Shown in pieces: positions 8,144 through 16,106 of a stretch of DNA of 64,000 nt. Source of the DNA: JBGSPQ01 sp041738505 (GTDB lineage: Bacteria; Patescibacteriota; Gracilibacteria; UBA1369); assembly GCA_041738505.1 (NCBI GenBank), contig JBGSPQ010000028.1, positions 1 through 64,000 of the forward strand, given 5' to 3'. The first letter of the stretch is position 1. Every line of letters starts with the position of its first letter. The translations under genes and the position numbers were made by a program. The notes under the pieces are model-generated. The model was not told where the DNA came from, ran no database searches, and saw only the letters and a list, made by a program, of their open reading frames with translations.

Positions 8144-8932
8144 ATGGAAGACAATACCAATAATGTCGGTGAGGGAATAAATAGTAATGTGATGCAAGCG
8201 GATTCTTCGACTACGGGAAGTGTCGCGCCGGTTGTTGAGGGACAGAATGTACCAAATGAAGGTATGGCGCCGGTGAGCGCGCCGGTGCAGTCACAGTCGG
8301 TATCAACGGAAGACCGGGCAACACAGCCGATAATCAAAGTGCCGGAAATGTTGAAGACTGCTCAGAATCAACCTCCGGTAACGTCTGATGAAAAGATATG
8401 GGGATTGGTTTCGTACATTCCGTTGATGGCATTAATGGCGCTTGTTTTAAAACCCAGCAGCGATTTCATCAAGCTTCACGGAAGACAGGGACTGCTTATT
8501 TTCTTGATATTCTTTTTTAGTATATTTGTTTATCTGGTGCCGTTTATAGGTCCACTTATTGGTGTAATTATTCATTTTGCGATGATTGGAATCGGGTTGT
8601 TTTCCATGTATCAGGCTTTTGTCGGTAACTGGTGGAAAATACCGGTGCTTGGAGATATTTCGGAACTTATTCCCGTGGAATTATTTGCCAAGGTGACCAG
8701 GGAAGCTGTCGTGGGTGCAAAAGTTTCCGAGGAGATCGAACAAAAATCAATTGAGGAGCAGCAGGCAAAAGCCGAAGAAGCCGCTATTATGAATGAGACT
8801 GCGGTTTTATCTGAAGAGGCTAATGTGAATCAGGATGTTCCTGTAAGCGAAGCTGGTAATACAGCGAAAGGCGAAGTCCAGCAGCAGTTGCCGATGTCCG
8901 GTGATGAGGGGGCGTCCGAGGCTAATAAATAG
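8144..8932 (+). CDS. DUF4870/Tic20-like membrane protein
   Basis: A 262-residue protein in three parts. The first 80 residues are a polar, Ser/Thr/Val/Pro-rich tail. A hydrophobic core at about 84-165 begins EKIWGLVSYIPLMALMALVL and contains KLHGRQGLLIF, the charged turn typical of DUF4870-like three- or four-helix membrane proteins. The last 95 residues are acidic and Glu/Ala-rich. Function is unknown. The position between rpsB and tsf, 9 bases after rpsB, means it should be expressed with the translation genes. Confidence 0.6.
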   Translation: MEDNTNNVGEGINSNVMQADSSTTGSVAPVVEGQNVPNEGMAPVSAPVQSQSVSTEDRATQPIIKVPEMLKTAQNQPPVTSDEKIWGLVSYIPLMALMALVLKPSSDFIKLHGRQGLLIFLIFFFSIFVYLVPFIGPLIGVIIHFAMIGIGLFSMYQAFVGNWWKIPVLGDISELIPVELFAKVTREAVVGAKVSEEIEQKSIEEQQAKAEEAAIMNETAVLSEEANVNQDVPVSEAGNTAKGEVQQQLPMSGDEGASEANK

Positions 8933-8979
8933 TGAGTGTGAATGTTTTTCATTAATAAATTTTTTAACATATATAGAAA

Positions 8980-9567
8980 ATGGAAGTAACAATGGATCAG
9001 TTGAAAGAATTAAGGGAAATGACCGGTGTTTCTATGATGGCCTGTAAAAAGGCACTTGAGGAGAGCGGCGGTGATATCAAAAAGGCTGTGGATGTTCTTA
9101 GAAAGAAGGGCGAAGCCAAGGCTGTGGAACGAGGAGAACGATCTACCGGACAGGGTGTAATTGCCAACTATTTGCATACAAATGCAAAAATAGGCGTTAT
9201 GGTTCAGCTTGGGTGCGAAACTGATTTCGTGGCAAAGAATGAAGAATTTCAGCAGGTGGCAAAGGATATTGCCATGCATATTGCAGCCATGAATCCGCTT
9301 TTTTTGAATCCGGAAGATGTTTCCAACGAACTTATTGAAAAAGAAAAGGAAATTTGGATGGCACAGTTGAAGGATGAAGGAAAGAAGGATGAAATGATTC
9401 AAAATATTTTGGTCGGTAAAGAGAAAAAATTTAGAGAGGAATCGGCACTGATGAAGCAGTTGTTTGTGAAGAACAATGAAATGACGATAGAGAAGCTGAT
9501 TTTGGATCTTGTTAACAAAATGGGTGAAAATATAAAAATAGTGAGGTTTTGCAGGTATTCCTTATAG
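8980..9567 (+). CDS. tsf: translation elongation factor Ts
   Basis: EF-Ts, the guanine nucleotide exchange factor for EF-Tu. The N-terminal UBA-like helix bundle (LKELREMTGVSMMACKKAL) and the LGCETDFVAKNEEF core are clear. At 195 residues it is much shorter than the roughly 290 residues of typical EF-Ts, having a single shortened core subdomain. The ATG at 8980 gives the expected N-terminal length; a second ATG at 8992, four codons in, has GGAAG 5 bases upstream and cannot be ruled out. The stop is followed after one base by ribB, suggesting translational coupling. Confidence 0.95.
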   Translation: MEVTMDQLKELREMTGVSMMACKKALEESGGDIKKAVDVLRKKGEAKAVERGERSTGQGVIANYLHTNAKIGVMVQLGCETDFVAKNEEFQQVAKDIAMHIAAMNPLFLNPEDVSNELIEKEKEIWMAQLKDEGKKDEMIQNILVGKEKKFREESALMKQLFVKNNEMTIEKLILDLVNKMGENIKIVRFCRYSL

Positions 9568-9568
9568 C

Positions 9569-10177
9569 ATGCTTGATACTATAAATGATGCGGTGGAAGC
9601 GATCAAAAGAGGAGAGATGATCGTGGTTGTTGATGATGAAGACAGGGAAAATGAAGGAGATTTGATTATGGCTGCATCCAAAATTGATGCGGATAAAGTG
9701 AATTTTATGGCTGTTTTTGGAAAAGGATTGATTTGTGTGCCGCTTTCATCAAAATATGCGGCAAAATACGGTCTTCAACCGATGGTAAGTAAAAATACCT
9801 GTAGGCTTGGTACGAATTTTACTGTTTCGGTGGATTACAAATATGATGTTTCCACCGGTATTTCCATGGGTGACAGAGCGCGGACAATCAAGGCTTTAAG
9901 TGATTTTGGGAATAAAGCGGATGATTTTACAAAGCCCGGACACGTTTTTCCGATTGTTGCGAGGGATGGGGGGGTATTGGAAAGACCGGGTCATACGGAG
10001 GCCGCTGTTGATTTAATGGAGATGGCGGGTTTGCCGCCGGCGGGTGTTATTTGTGAAATAATCAAGGAAAACGGAGAAATGGCCCGAGTGGATGATTTGT
10101 TAAAATTTTCACGTCATTATGGAATGAAAATGGTTTCCATTAAGGACCTTGTTAGTCATTTAGGGGATTTGAAATGA
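9569..10177 (+). CDS. ribB: 3,4-dihydroxy-2-butanone 4-phosphate synthase
   Basis: A 202-residue RibB, which converts ribulose 5-phosphate to the four-carbon precursor of riboflavin. Signatures visible are the acidic metal-binding loop VVDDEDRENEGDLIMAA near the N-terminus, STGISMGDRARTI, the GHVFPI segment and RPGHTEAAVDL. Length and motifs match a monofunctional RibB; no GTP cyclohydrolase II domain is attached. It starts one base after tsf and no other riboflavin gene is in the window. Confidence 0.95.
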   Translation: MLDTINDAVEAIKRGEMIVVVDDEDRENEGDLIMAASKIDADKVNFMAVFGKGLICVPLSSKYAAKYGLQPMVSKNTCRLGTNFTVSVDYKYDVSTGISMGDRARTIKALSDFGNKADDFTKPGHVFPIVARDGGVLERPGHTEAAVDLMEMAGLPPAGVICEIIKENGEMARVDDLLKFSRHYGMKMVSIKDLVSHLGDLK

Positions 10178-10205
10178 ATTTAAGGCTTGTTTAATGTATC
10201 AATAG

Positions 10206-10234
10206 TTGCTTTATGGGCGATTATGTTTTATAAT
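10206..10234 (+). promoter_or_regulatory. sigma-70 promoter for the HEAT-transporter, STAS, phosphatase and queA genes
   Basis: TTGCTT (10206-10211) and a consensus TATAAT (10229-10234) are spaced by 17 bases. Transcription would begin near 10241, about 43 bases before the chosen start of the transporter-like gene. This is one of the best promoter matches in the window. Confidence 0.55.
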
Positions 10235-10283
10235 TATATGAATGTAATTTTTGTATATGTGGGTAAATATTTTGGGCAGGATA

Positions 10284-12497
10284 ATGAATATTTCGGCAGC
10301 CGAGTTTTCCCGGACTTTTTATTCATGGGTATTAAAACTTGTCTTTTTTACTGGAGTAACTATCGGATGGACGGTGGTTACGGCTACAGTTGTTGCCAGG
10401 CTTGATATATCGTTTTTGCCTGCTTTGATATTGTTTGAAGCGCTTTTTACGCTGGCGGGGATGTTGTTTTTTTCGGTTGTTGTGGAAAAGACGGATGTTA
10501 AAAAATTGATAATAGGCAGCACTTTTTTTGCCATTCTGTCGCTGTTGGTAGCGGCTGTTTATTATGAAAACAATTTTCTTTTCATTTTGTTTGCCTTGAT
10601 TGCCAATGGAATTTTTCTTGGCCAGACTGTTATTTTTCTTTCCAATTTCATAGAGGAACATTTTACACCGTCGGAGGCTGAAAGAACTTTCCCTCTCATA
10701 GAATCATCCGAAACTATCGGCGGCATTGTGGCCGGCGTTTTTTTGGCTTTTTTTGGCTTACATCTTTTAAGTAGAGATATCTTTTTCGTATGGATCGGCT
10801 TACTTATTTTGTTTCTTGTTTGTTTGGTTGTTTTTACGCCGTCCATCCCATTGAGCCTTGAGAAGGTTCATAAGTTGGAGCATAAACGATGCAGAAGGGG
10901 TTCTTTTGATGTCAATTCCATTGAAAAGAGCTTGAATCAGATTAAGAAGGTGCCTTTTTTACAGATTTTATTGGCGGTACTGGTTTTTAACTGGATTATT
11001 TCGATTTTTATTGAGTTTCATTTTACGAAAGCGGTTGATGACAGTCTTATCTTGAGTCATCACGGAGATGTGGCTGAACACGAAAAAATGTTAACTCACG
11101 GGCTTGGCACGCTTCATATTTTGATTCATGGAAGCGCACTTTTATTTGAGGTCCTGGCCGCAAACAGGATAATAATAAAGTTGGGTGCTTTTGGTTCTTT
11201 TCTTGTTCATGCTTTATTAACGGCTCTGGGAGTATTGACCAGTGTTTTTGCAAAAGGTTTTTTCTCGTCCGTGCTTCTTAAACATAATTTTGTTTTGTCG
11301 GGAAAAATTCAGAAATGCGCTTATGAAAACACCTATTATGCTTACGGGGATGATATGCAAAAGGCAATGAGGGAGTTTTTTGAAGGTATTGCTTATCCCC
11401 TTTCATGTGTACTTGGTACGTTGATTATTATTGGCATGCAATTTCTATTAATGGAGGAGCATTTTTATCTCTTTACGCAATTGGTTATCATTTTTCTGAT
11501 AGCGGGAATGACTTTTTTTACATATCAATTGAAGGCAAAATACACATTGCTGAATCTGGAAAACCTTAATTCTGAAGATAAGGTTACACAATTGAGGGCT
11601 GTAAATATTCTTGTGCAAAAAGGCCACAGGCGGACAATTGAGGCTTTGGCTCATAAATTTATTAATAGCCGGGATTCCGAATTGCGAAAATTGATTGCCG
11701 TTAAACTTTCAACTATTAATGCGCGCAGGTCGGTAATTGCACTAATGGATTTATACGAAGATGCTTCAAATTTGGAAAAAACCGTTATAGTAAAATCAAT
11801 TATAAATTTGATGAAAACAATAATCAGAAAGCCTGTTCTAAAAAAGGAAGTGGTCGAAATTTTGAACAAACGTTTGAATGATGGTCTTTCCATGACTGAA
11901 CGCGCAAGAATTTTGGCGGCGCTGGCCATTTTTTCGGGGGGAGGGTTGAGTGAGTATATTCAGAATGACAACCAGCTGATCAGGGCGCTTGCTATAAGGG
12001 AAATGTGGAAATTCAAAGGGAGAAGGGATGAAGCAAAGAGGGAGATAATGAGCATTATTGAAGGATCCGATAGTAATGAGAAGTGGACATTAGTTTTTCT
12101 TGCGGGAAATGTTCATTTTCAATTTATGAACAAGTTTATTTTGAATAATATCAATAGTCGTGATTCGGAAACCAGAGTGATTTGTTTATTGGCGGCCATT
12201 TGCATGCACCGTTATGAATATGTGTCACGTTTTGGAAAAATCCTTTTATTTGGATCCGATAAGGATTTTGAAAGATGTTTGGACGCTTTGGATTTTGTCC
12301 CGGATAAGATAAAAACGCATATTCGGGGAGCTCTTTTGCCGCACAGCTATCTTGATGAACTTCCGGATACCATTCATGCTCAACATCTTGCTGAAAGACT
12401 TGAAAAAGTATTTTCCGTTTGTGAAGTTGGTGACGAGATTGATTATTTGCAGTATAATGTAAGTAGACTGATACCAGTTTTTAGTAAAATTAAATAA
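10284..12497 (+). CDS. MFS/nucleotide-transporter-like membrane protein fused to HEAT repeats
   Basis: A 737-residue protein from the ATG at 10284, chosen because GGGCAGG lies just upstream; an in-frame ATG at 10251 is also possible. About 12 hydrophobic helices fill residues 10-420, resembling MFS or ATP/ADP-translocase-type carriers. Residues about 430-735 are soluble helical repeats of HEAT type, for example NLNSEDKVTQLRAVNILVQK and INSRDSELRKLIAVKLSTI. Similar fusions carry a cytoplasmic scaffold on a transporter core; substrate and activity are unknown. It is first in an operon with a STAS protein and a SpoIIE-type phosphatase, which suggests that it acts as a membrane sensor or output for that switch. 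Confidence 0.7.
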   Translation: MNISAAEFSRTFYSWVLKLVFFTGVTIGWTVVTATVVARLDISFLPALILFEALFTLAGMLFFSVVVEKTDVKKLIIGSTFFAILSLLVAAVYYENNFLFILFALIANGIFLGQTVIFLSNFIEEHFTPSEAERTFPLIESSETIGGIVAGVFLAFFGLHLLSRDIFFVWIGLLILFLVCLVVFTPSIPLSLEKVHKLEHKRCRRGSFDVNSIEKSLNQIKKVPFLQILLAVLVFNWIISIFIEFHFTKAVDDSLILSHHGDVAEHEKMLTHGLGTLHILIHGSALLFEVLAANRIIIKLGAFGSFLVHALLTALGVLTSVFAKGFFSSVLLKHNFVLSGKIQKCAYENTYYAYGDDMQKAMREFFEGIAYPLSCVLGTLIIIGMQFLLMEEHFYLFTQLVIIFLIAGMTFFTYQLKAKYTLLNLENLNSEDKVTQLRAVNILVQKGHRRTIEALAHKFINSRDSELRKLIAVKLSTINARRSVIALMDLYEDASNLEKTVIVKSIINLMKTIIRKPVLKKEVVEILNKRLNDGLSMTERARILAALAIFSGGGLSEYIQNDNQLIRALAIREMWKFKGRRDEAKREIMSIIEGSDSNEKWTLVFLAGNVHFQFMNKFILNNINSRDSETRVICLLAAICMHRYEYVSRFGKILLFGSDKDFERCLDALDFVPDKIKTHIRGALLPHSYLDELPDTIHAQHLAERLEKVFSVCEVGDEIDYLQYNVSRLIPVFSKIK

Positions 12498-12504
12498 ACA
12501 AATT

Positions 12505-12870
12505 ATGCAGGATTACAATGCTTCCATTGAGATGAAAGTTCAAGAACCGGATAAAGACGGTTTTACTATTGTTTCATTTAAAGGAGAACTTGATAAAGCG
12601 GGTTTGGATGTTGTGAAGGAAGAATTAAACAAACTTGCCGAGGAATTTGACAGTAAGTATCTGGTTTTTGATTTCAGCGAACTGAATTTTATTAACAGTG
12701 AAGGGATAGGATTTTTGATGACAATTCATTATAGGCTGACCAAAAGAGAAAAAGAGCTGATTGTGGTGGGGGCCGCAGAGCACGTATATGACGTGTTGAA
12801 AGTCATTGGGCTTCTCAGTGTTATGAAGCATTTTAAAACAATTGAAGAATTCAGGGCCAGTTTAAGCTAA
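12505..12870 (+). CDS. STAS-domain anti-anti-sigma factor-like protein
   Basis: A 121-residue STAS domain whose phospho-loop reads INSEGIGFL, with Ser65 as the likely phosphorylation site. Compared with SpoIIAA or RsbV, Glu66 replaces the second Ser/Thr. It lies 7 bases after the HEAT transporter-like gene and 6 bases before the SpoIIE-type phosphatase, the usual substrate-enzyme pairing. It is a clear relative of the STAS protein at 5925-6311, so the cell has at least two such switches or two partners for one kinase. Confidence 0.87.
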   Translation: MQDYNASIEMKVQEPDKDGFTIVSFKGELDKAGLDVVKEELNKLAEEFDSKYLVFDFSELNFINSEGIGFLMTIHYRLTKREKELIVVGAAEHVYDVLKVIGLLSVMKHFKTIEEFRASLS

Positions 12871-12876
12871 TTTCCC

Positions 12877-14052
12877 ATGATAACGACTGTACACAACAGT
12901 ATTTTAAAGAGAATGTTCATCCATTTTATTTTTTTTGCCGGTATTATTCTGGCAGTGGTTGCATATCTTTATTTGGGTAATATAAAAAATATTCCGGCGG
13001 AGGTTTTGGTTATATCACTGGGAGTATTTCTTATATATTTTTTACTTGTATATCTTTTTGAGATTGTACGGCCGTTACGAATAGTACTTCGCGAGATGAA
13101 AAATCTGCTTACGGGTCGAAAGTATAGAAAAATTTATACCAAGAGAATGGATGAAATAGGCGTTATAGCTCACTTTTTTAATGAAGTTACGAAGAGTATT
13201 GAAAAGATTACAATTGATATTAAGGAAGGAAGAAGAATGATGGGTGAACTTGAGATTGCCGGGGAGCTGCAGAAGGAAATATTACCGAAAGAGAGTCCTG
13301 AAGTTTCAGGGCTGGACATTGTGGCTAAAAACAGGCCGGCGGTTGAACTTGGAGGCGATAATTTTGATTTTATAAAGAGCGGTAATAATACTTTCATTTA
13401 CGCGGGTGATGTTACCGGCCACGGAGTACCGGCCGCCCTGGTTATGACCATGGCAAATTCGCTTATACATACTTTTGTTGAGATTTATGACAATGCCTAT
13501 GATGTTGTGGTTAATACCAATAAGCAATTAAAAACGCGCATAAAATCGACAATGTTTATGACGATGTTGATGTTGAGATGGGATGAAATCAATCAAAAAA
13601 TGACTTATGTCGGTTGCGGTCACGAACATTTGCTTGTATATAGAGCTAAAACCGGCAATTGTGAGAGTAAAACATCCGGAGGTATAGCGCTTGGAATGGT
13701 ACCGGATAACAGTAAATTGATTAAGGAGCAGGAATTAAATCTGGAAATTGGTGATGTGATAATTCTTTATACGGACGGTTTAACGGAAGGGAGAAATATG
13801 GCCGGTGAAATGTACACATTGGATAGACTTATAGCGGCGGTGGAAAGGTTTGCCCCGGAATACGGTCCCGATGGTATTGTGAACCATGTTGCCATTGATT
13901 ATTCCAGATTTGTTGAGGATCATGTACAGGATGACGATGTTACGCTGATCGCCATTCAATATACAGGCGTACAAAGCAAAAAGGAGCGCTCGGCGGAGGT
14001 TAAGACGACGATTTGGAATCCCACGACCGCACCGGTTGTTGAAGAGAAATAA
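12877..14052 (+). CDS. membrane-bound SpoIIE/RsbU-type PP2C serine phosphatase
   Basis: A 391-residue protein with two transmembrane helices (about 12-34 and 40-62), a HAMP-like linker at about 65-115, and a PPM/SpoIIE phosphatase domain at about 130-370. Family elements are LEIAGELQKEILP, the metal-binding LGGDNFDF, AGDVTGHG, YTDGLTEGRN and DDDVTLIAIQ; the usual GGDYFD has Asn in place of Tyr. RsbU-type enzymes dephosphorylate STAS proteins, and its partner is probably the STAS protein immediately upstream. There is almost no periplasmic loop between the helices, so any signal may be sensed in the membrane or through HAMP. Confidence 0.88.
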   Translation: MITTVHNSILKRMFIHFIFFAGIILAVVAYLYLGNIKNIPAEVLVISLGVFLIYFLLVYLFEIVRPLRIVLREMKNLLTGRKYRKIYTKRMDEIGVIAHFFNEVTKSIEKITIDIKEGRRMMGELEIAGELQKEILPKESPEVSGLDIVAKNRPAVELGGDNFDFIKSGNNTFIYAGDVTGHGVPAALVMTMANSLIHTFVEIYDNAYDVVVNTNKQLKTRIKSTMFMTMLMLRWDEINQKMTYVGCGHEHLLVYRAKTGNCESKTSGGIALGMVPDNSKLIKEQELNLEIGDVIILYTDGLTEGRNMAGEMYTLDRLIAAVERFAPEYGPDGIVNHVAIDYSRFVEDHVQDDDVTLIAIQYTGVQSKKERSAEVKTTIWNPTTAPVVEEK

Positions 14053-14062
14053 TACATCACGA

Positions 14063-15079
14063 ATGAATACGGAGGAGTTTAGTTTTATTTTGCCGAGCGA
14101 ACTTATTGCACAGAATCCGGTTTATCCCAGAGATTCCAGCAGAATGATGTGTCTGAATAGAGCCCGGAAAGAAATTGAACATTTGTTTTTCAGGGATATT
14201 GTTCGAAAGCTTGGCCAAGGTGATTTGCTGGTTTTTAATCAGTCAAAAGTGATTCCCGCCAGGATAGTTTTTGATTTTGGAACGAGGAAAGTTGAAATTC
14301 TTTTGATAAGAAAAATCAAAGATAATGAATGGTCCGTGATGGTCAGGCCGGGAAGAATTTTTAAGCCTGGAATGGTCATTGAGATTGATAAAAATTTGCA
14401 GGCTGAGGTGTTGGAGATTATGGATGGAAGCCTGCGAAGGGTGTTATTTAGGATTAAAGACGGTGTTTTTGATGAATATATTTACAGGATCGGGCGGACG
14501 CCTTTTCCTCCATATATAAAAAATACAACTGCCGCGGCTGATGACTATCAGACTGTTTATGCCCGGAAGAAGGGCAGTGTGGCGGCTCCGACGGCGGGTT
14601 TGCATTTTTCCGGGGAGGTTCTGCAGGCATTGCAAAATAGAGGGGTAAAAACGGCTTTTGTCACTTTACATATCGGGCCGGGCACTTTTTTGCCGGTTAA
14701 AGTTGAAAATGTTGATGATCATAAAATGCACAGTGAATGGTATGAAATGGATGATGAGACGGCGGATTTTTTGAATCGGGCAAAAGAGTCGGGAAACAGG
14801 ATAATAGCTGTAGGTACAACATCCGTTAGGGTGCTTGAATCCAATTTTCGTTCGGGGCGATTTTATGCCGAGACCGGGGAAACGGATATTTTTATTAAAC
14901 CCGGTTATGAATGGAAATGTGTAGACGGGTTGTTGACCAATTTCCATCTTCCCAAGAGTACTTTGATGATGCTTGTGTGCTCTTTTGGAGGAAAAGAATT
15001 CGTAATGGATGCTTATCGCGAGGCCATTGATAAAAAATACCGCTTTTTCAGCTTTGGCGACGCGATGTTGATTTTATGA
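14063..15079 (+). CDS. queA: S-adenosylmethionine:tRNA ribosyltransferase-isomerase
   Basis: QueA transfers and rearranges the ribose of S-adenosylmethionine onto preQ1 at tRNA position 34 to make epoxyqueuosine. The ATG at 14063 gives 338 residues and the canonical N-terminus EEFSFILPSELIAQNPVYPR. Other signatures are GDLLVFNQSKVIPAR, VAAPTAGLHFS, TLHIGPGTF and LLTNFHLPKSTL. An in-frame start at 14036 would overlap the phosphatase gene and add residues that do not match the family. The gene ends exactly where the opposing ilvE stop begins. Confidence 0.95.
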   Translation: MNTEEFSFILPSELIAQNPVYPRDSSRMMCLNRARKEIEHLFFRDIVRKLGQGDLLVFNQSKVIPARIVFDFGTRKVEILLIRKIKDNEWSVMVRPGRIFKPGMVIEIDKNLQAEVLEIMDGSLRRVLFRIKDGVFDEYIYRIGRTPFPPYIKNTTAAADDYQTVYARKKGSVAAPTAGLHFSGEVLQALQNRGVKTAFVTLHIGPGTFLPVKVENVDDHKMHSEWYEMDDETADFLNRAKESGNRIIAVGTTSVRVLESNFRSGRFYAETGETDIFIKPGYEWKCVDGLLTNFHLPKSTLMMLVCSFGGKEFVMDAYREAIDKKYRFFSFGDAMLIL

Positions 15080-15982
15080 TTATTTTACGTAGGTCAGCCA
15101 ATTTTTGAACTCCGGGACACGTCCGTGAACGGTTTCCGTGAATAAGTCTTTGAGAGACGATGTTATGGGACCCATTTTGCCGTTTGAGATTTTTTTACCG
15201 TCAATTGACCCTATTGCCGTAACTTCGGCGGCCGTACCGCTAAAGAACACTTCATCCGCGGATAGTAACTCTTTCTTTGAGATCAGGGCTTCTTTATTTT
15301 GAATTTTTAATTTTTTGGCCAGTTGTTTTAGTGAATCACGGGTGATTCCGGATAGGATACTCCCCTTTTTTGGTGTGATTAATACTCCGTTTTTTACCAT
15401 AAAGATGTTTTCTCCGGGGCCTTCCGCCACATTTCCTTTGTAATCAAGCAAAATTGCCTCTTTGGCATTGTTATGACGTGCGTCCAGGCTGGCCAGAATT
15501 GAATTGACGTAATGGCCGCAGAGTTTGGCCTCCGGGTAGGTGGAGGAGGGGTGGATTCTGATGAATTTACTGATATGTGTTTTTACCGGTTTTTCTCCGA
15601 GATAAGCTCCCCAGGGCCATACCGCTATTGCTGTATTAACCGGTGACCCGATGGGGTCGAGGCCCATCTTTTCGTAGCCGTAATATACAATCGGGCGAAT
15701 ATATCCGGATTTAAGTTTTACAGCCTTAATTAATTTAATTACCGCATTTTCCAGATCTTTACGACTATGGGGAATTTTCATATCCAGGACGGAGGCGGAA
15801 TAGAAAAGCCTTTTTATATGATCTGTCAGACGAAAAACCGCAGGGCCTTTATTGGTCTCATAGAAGCGGATACCTTCAAAGGCTCCTCCGCCGTAATGAA
15901 AGGTGTGTGTTAAGACGTGTATCTGTGCTTTTTCCCAGGGAATAAGCTTGCCGTCCATCCAAATTTTTGAGACTGTTTGCAT
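15080..15982 (-). CDS. ilvE: branched-chain amino acid aminotransferase
   Basis: A 300-residue fold-type IV PLP aminotransferase. It starts with the family pattern WMDGKLIPWEKAQIHVLTHTFHYGGGAFEGIRFY and has the GNVAEGPGENIFMVKNG segment and the phosphate-binding SGITRDS. IlvE interconverts leucine, isoleucine and valine with their 2-oxo acids in the cytoplasm. No other branched-chain amino acid gene is in the window, so it may act in salvage. A D-amino acid aminotransferase or ADC lyase is the main alternative, but length and motifs favour IlvE. Confidence 0.9.
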   Translation of the reverse strand: MQTVSKIWMDGKLIPWEKAQIHVLTHTFHYGGGAFEGIRFYETNKGPAVFRLTDHIKRLFYSASVLDMKIPHSRKDLENAVIKLIKAVKLKSGYIRPIVYYGYEKMGLDPIGSPVNTAIAVWPWGAYLGEKPVKTHISKFIRIHPSSTYPEAKLCGHYVNSILASLDARHNNAKEAILLDYKGNVAEGPGENIFMVKNGVLITPKKGSILSGITRDSLKQLAKKLKIQNKEALISKKELLSADEVFFSGTAAEVTAIGSIDGKKISNGKMGPITSSLKDLFTETVHGRVPEFKNWLTYVK

Positions 15983-16006
15983 TTGGGTTTTTTTATATAT
16001 GTGTTA

Positions 16007-16034
16007 ATCATAGCAAATAATCAGACGGAACCAA
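16007..16034 (-). promoter_or_regulatory. putative ilvE promoter with extended -10
   Basis: On the minus strand TTGGTT (16029-16034) and TATGAT (16007-16012) are 16 bases apart, and the -10 box is preceded by TGC, an extended -10. It diverges from the promoter of the surface protein at 16107, and its -35 box overlaps one arm of the inverted repeat at 16031-16063. Confidence 0.4.
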
Positions 16035-16063
16035 AGTTGCCGCCCTTGCCATCTTTACTTTGG
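16031..16063. repeat. inverted repeat between divergent ilvE and surface-protein promoters
   Basis: CCAAAGT (16031-16037) and ACTTTGG (16057-16063) are a perfect 7-base inverted repeat with a 19-base gap. Each arm overlaps the -35 box of one of the two divergent promoters, an arrangement expected for a shared operator. The spacing could equally be chance. Confidence 0.4.
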
Positions 16064-16082
16064 GGGCTATTTTTAGTATAAT
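16054..16082 (+). promoter_or_regulatory. sigma-70 promoter of the Ig/FN3 surface protein
   Basis: TTTACT (16054-16059) and a consensus TATAAT (16077-16082) are 17 bases apart, giving a 5' leader of about 18 bases before the ATG at 16107. Confidence 0.5.
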
Positions 16083-16106
16083 ATAGAGATAAATAAAAAC
16101 AAAAAC

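Noticed and set aside
10187..10405. Short plus-strand open frame overlapping the start of the HEAT transporter-like gene
   Set aside because: It contains the promoter at 10206-10234 and overlaps the well-supported transporter frame; no motif is present.
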